Shown here: one piece after another, positions 62,401 to 64,000 of the stretch
Layout: each line of letters starts with the position of its first letter
How positions within the stretch are numbered: position 1 is the stretch's first letter
Source of the DNA: Prinia subflava
Lineage: Eukaryota > Chordata > Aves > Passeriformes > Cisticolidae
DNA: 64,000 nucleotides
Assembly (NCBI RefSeq): GCF_021018805.1
Contig: NC_086248.1
Location: forward strand, 96,123,239-96,187,238
Reading direction: 5' to 3'
Notes under the pieces: generated by a model
What the model was told of the DNA's origin: nothing
Databases searched by the model: none
What the model saw: only the letters and a program-made list of their open reading frames with translations
Made by a program: the position numbers and the translations under genes

Positions 62401-63835
62401 GTGATATGAAGTGACATCTTCCATAAGCAGCACACAGCTGTGCTTGAAATTTCCATTCATCTGAAACACTGCATAGCCAATTGTCTCACACTACTGCCCT
62501 GCTAGAATCAAGGAGCCATGGTGCTTTGACAACTTCACAGTACATTTTGTCATATTTTGGGGACTACTCTCTTCACTTGATTAATCACCACCTAAATTTG
62601 TGATCCCACAGTGCTGCAGATTTGCATGCACACAAAAAACCAGACCATTCCAGTACCAAAGGCTAAGCAATTCCCACAAAGATAAACATAGAGAATTACT
62701 CTTATTTGAGTACAAGGCTGCAAAGAGGCCACTTGGCCTTTTTATATCAATAGCAGGTCAATTTCTACTGAAACCAGTACGAAACTGAAACTTCATTCCC
62801 AAGAAGTCTGTTTAAAGCTCACAACTGTATGACCCCACAACAATGCTTATCCATAAAAAGCCACCTGAAGGCACATGAAGACCTCACCAAGACACCTCCT
62901 ACCTGGATGCCATAGGCAAAGGAATAATTCAAACAATGTCTAAATCAGGTAGGCACAGAACCATTTGGGTTGGAAGGGAACTCTGGAGATCATCCAGTCC
63001 AACCCTCTGCCAAGGCAGGGTCACCTGGAGCAGGTGACACAGGAACGTGTCCAGGTGGGGTTTGAAAATCTCCAGAGAGGGAGACTCCACAAATGCCCTG
63101 GGCAGTCTGTTCCAGTGCCCTGCCAGCCTCAGTGTCAAGATCTCCTCATGCTGAGGTGAAACTTCTTGTGCTTTAGTTTATGGCCACTGCACCATGTCCT
63201 GTGGCTGGGCACCACTGGAAAGTCTGGCATCATCCCCTTGGCACCTGCCTTTGAGATATTTGTATGCATTAATGGAATCCCCTCTCACACTTCTCCAGAC
63301 TAAAGAGGCCCAGCTCCCTCAGTCTCTCCTCACAGGAGATGTTCCAGACCCCGAATCACCCTTGGTGCCCTCCGCTGGACTCGCTCCGGCAGCTCCACGT
63401 TTCTCCTGTCTCGAGGAGCCCAGAACTGGACACAGCATTCCAGATGTGCCTCATCAGGGCTGAGCAGAGGGGCTGGATCCCTCCCTCGACCTGCTGGCGA
63501 TGCCCTTCCCAATTACTCCACGGATATCCCAATGCCCCTCCTGCCCGCAAGGCTCATAACATAACTACGGCTATTTCGAACCTCTTTCCCGGCGCTAGCG
63601 GACTATTCGCCGGATAAAAGCTGAAACTCTGTGCCACCACTCCCACGGCAGCACGCAGGAGCTCACACAGAGGACGCACAGCCGCTCCGCCCTTACCCGG
63701 CTGCGGCGGCAGGAAGGGCAGGTGAAGGGGCGGCTGCAAGGCGGCCCGAAAGGCGGAGCTCCTCCTCCTCCTTCTCTTCCCCGCCACCACCACCGCCGGC
63801 GCCTCCTCATCCTCCTCCTCCAGGAAGCTGGCCAT
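53304..63835 (-). CDS. TAF1A: TAF1A, TBP-associated factor RNA polymerase I subunit A (10 exons, complete)
   Basis: TAF1A (TAFI48) is a subunit of SL1/TIF-IB, the nucleolar complex with TBP, TAF1B and TAF1C that places RNA polymerase I on the rDNA promoter. Coding exons in order are 63835-63697, 62205-62036, 61219-61106, 60142-59944, 59273-59143, 58272-58114, 57044-56978, 55896-55776, 54766-54606 and 53446-53304. All introns are GT-AG and phases agree throughout, giving 1404 nt or 467 residues, close to the 450 I recall for human. Family landmarks are LSYIQDALL in exon 2, IKIPGVWD (residues 236-243), [15 protein letters not shown] in exon 6, WNSRKDWWP (379-387) and LLGKGCKYFKY across the exon 9/10 junction. 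The first 46 residues, an acidic run then KRRRRR, do not resemble the human N-terminus. The start codon has G at -3 and +4. The broken HHIPL2 gene lies downstream on the same strand. The identification is firm. Confidence 0.96.
54606..54766 (-). CDS. TAF1A: TAF1A exon 9
   Basis: Encodes residues 367-420 plus one base. It contains [19 protein letters not shown] and [13 protein letters not shown], the most conserved C-terminal block of the family. The acceptor is CCAG|CTCTAA, the donor is AAAG|GTATAA, and it ends in phase 1. Confidence 0.96.
55262..55582 (+). mobile_element. CR1 LINE fragment, rearranged, in TAF1A intron 8
   Basis: The first 150 bp are clear CR1 in plus orientation (GGACAAGGAGGAATGGCTTT, AGATTAGATATTAGGAAGAA, GGTGAGGCCCTGG). 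The expected following part is replaced by about 150 bp that I do not recognise as the usual CR1, before an end resembling ATTCTAGGATTCTATGA. It is antisense to TAF1A. Confidence 0.8.
55776..55896 (-). CDS. TAF1A: TAF1A exon 8
   Basis: Encodes residues 327-366 plus two bases. A lysine/arginine-rich start is followed by [20 protein letters not shown], matching human LGLEVLFGVLDFAGCTKN. The acceptor is CCAG|AGAAAA, the donor is TAAT|GTAAGT, and it ends in phase 2. The basic run replaces the human EKEEHRK, so the local charge is reversed. Confidence 0.94.
56152..56412 (-). mobile_element. CR1 LINE 3' fragment in TAF1A intron 7
   Basis: Begins AGAATCATAGAATGGTTTGG and continues with CCATGGGCAGGGACACCTTC, AACACTTCCAGGGATGGGGC and TCTCTGGGCAACCTGTGCCA. 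Same orientation as TAF1A. Confidence 0.93.
56978..57044 (-). CDS. TAF1A: TAF1A exon 7
   Basis: A 67-nt exon encoding [19 protein letters not shown] and the following QKS (residues 305-326) plus one base. It matches human ILYQIVPSHKLMLEFHTLL. The acceptor is TCAG|ATATTG, the donor is TCAA|GTAAGT, and it ends in phase 1. Confidence 0.95.
58114..58272 (-). CDS. TAF1A: TAF1A exon 6
   Basis: Encodes residues 252-304, 53 codons with phase 0 at both ends. It contains [15 protein letters not shown] and [19 protein letters not shown], near-identical to other vertebrate TAF1A proteins. The acceptor is GCAG|TTGTTG and the donor is GAAG|GTAGGT. Confidence 0.96.
59143..59273 (-). CDS. TAF1A: TAF1A exon 5
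   Basis: Encodes residues 208-251 and carries the hallmark [16 protein letters not shown]. The acceptor is GTAG|GTGAGG and the donor is GGAT|GTAAGG, returning to phase 0. Confidence 0.96.
59944..60142 (-). CDS. TAF1A: TAF1A exon 4
   Basis: Encodes residues 142-207 plus one base. It contains [13 protein letters not shown] and [18 protein letters not shown], which align with the human NLSEAETWRHGE and LIQAYKGLLQYYTWSEKK. The acceptor is GCAG|GTCTGC, the donor is CATG|GTAAGT, and it ends in phase 1. Confidence 0.96.
61106..61219 (-). CDS. TAF1A: TAF1A exon 3
   Basis: Encodes residues 104-141 ([13 protein letters not shown] to GVKRYLK), matching the human segment IIWKLGSEILFYH to GVMNYLK. The acceptor is AATAG|ATG and the donor is GAAG|GTGAGT. 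The exon is exactly 38 codons, phase 0 at both ends. Confidence 0.95.
62036..62205 (-). CDS. TAF1A: TAF1A exon 2
   Basis: Encodes residues 47-103, including [20 protein letters not shown], which matches the first helical repeat of vertebrate TAF1A. The acceptor is TTTAG|TATCTT after a T/G-rich tract, the donor is AGAG|GTAAGC, and it ends in phase 0. Confidence 0.95.
62950..63545 (-). mobile_element. CR1 LINE 3' fragment in TAF1A intron 1
   Basis: Begins with CAGAACCATTTGGGTTGGAA and CTCTGGAGATCATCCAGTCC, then GGCAGGGTCACCTGGAGCAG, CCCTGGGCAGTCTGTTCCAG, CTCCTCACAGGAGATGTTCC and GTGCCTCATCAGGGCTGAGC, reaching a CGACCTGCTGGCGATGCCCT end. It belongs to a different CR1 subfamily from the others here. 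Its upper end is about 150 bp from exon 1. Confidence 0.92.
63697..63835 (-). CDS. TAF1A: TAF1A exon 1 (start codon, lineage-specific N-terminus)
   Basis: The exon encodes residues 1-46 plus the first base of codon 47. It opens with [12 protein letters not shown], followed by a basic cluster KRRRRR at residues 20-25 that could act as a nuclear localisation signal (inference), then a proline-rich stretch. The donor reads CCGG|GTAAGG and the phase is 1. It lies in a CpG island. This segment is the least conserved part of the protein, so the start rests on the ATG context and the open frame, not on homology. Confidence 0.85.
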
Positions 63836-64000
63836 GGCGCGGCCGAGCCGAGGGCGCTGCCTCAGCCGGGGCCGGGCCGCCCCTCCGGCGGCGCTTCCCG
63901 CGGGGCCGGGACGGGAGCTCCCGGCAGGCGCCGCGGCGCGGGAGGCGCGCGGCGGGAGCAGCGCATGCGCATGCGCGCGGGGGGGCGGGCGGCGCGGCCG
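63836..64000 (-). promoter_or_regulatory. TAF1A CpG-island promoter and 5' UTR
   Basis: Very GC- and CpG-rich DNA immediately upstream of the TAF1A start codon, with no obvious TATA box. It continues past the window edge, and the island also covers exon 1. This is the usual form of a housekeeping-gene promoter. The transcription start itself cannot be placed. Confidence 0.75.
63961..63976. promoter_or_regulatory. Two overlapping NRF1-type palindromes
   Basis: GCGCATGCGC occurs at 63961-63970 and again at 63967-63976, sharing four bases. This is the core of the NRF1 (nuclear respiratory factor 1) site. It lies about 130-140 bp upstream of the TAF1A start codon, a typical place for such sites in CpG-island promoters of growth-related genes. 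Confidence 0.65.

Overview
The window is from a bird nuclear genome. It carries at least eight fragments of CR1, the dominant avian LINE, no mammalian-type SINEs, several LTR-like pieces, and a vertebrate gene with ten small exons and kilobase-scale introns. The order of its landmarks (tRNA-Thr(TGT), HHIPL2, TAF1A) matches, as far as I recall, human 1q41. I would guess a passerine from the look of the LTRs, but that is weak.

Layout. Bases 1-34,000 are AT-rich and I find no protein-coding gene there. They hold CR1 pieces, LTR-like sequence, a fossil L1-like reverse-transcriptase fragment, a perfect 15-bp hairpin and a pair of inverted ~200-bp repeats 1.4 kb apart. At about 34.5-35.2 kb a CpG island surrounds an intact tRNA-Thr with anticodon TGT. 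From 36.27 to 50.59 kb, on the minus strand, lie the remains of HHIPL2, a hedgehog-interacting-protein-like gene. Several exons are clearly recognisable, but one carries two in-frame stops, the last has a frameshift in a run of eight A, two exons are badly decayed and others were not found. It reads as a unitary pseudogene in mid-decay.

From 53.14 to 63.84 kb, also on the minus strand, is a complete TAF1A gene. It encodes the A subunit of the RNA polymerase I selectivity factor SL1. All ten exons join in frame at GT-AG junctions to give 467 codons, with a poly(A) signal and a CpG-island promoter that contains two overlapping NRF1-type palindromes. CR1 copies sit in TAF1A introns 1, 7 and 8 and in a HHIPL2 intron.

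The two functional genes both concern RNA synthesis or translation (a Pol I initiation factor and a Pol III-transcribed tRNA), but nothing in the sequence says they are co-regulated. The most notable result is the broken HHIPL2. The inverted repeat and the CpG island without a protein gene come next. I found no clearly new biological system.
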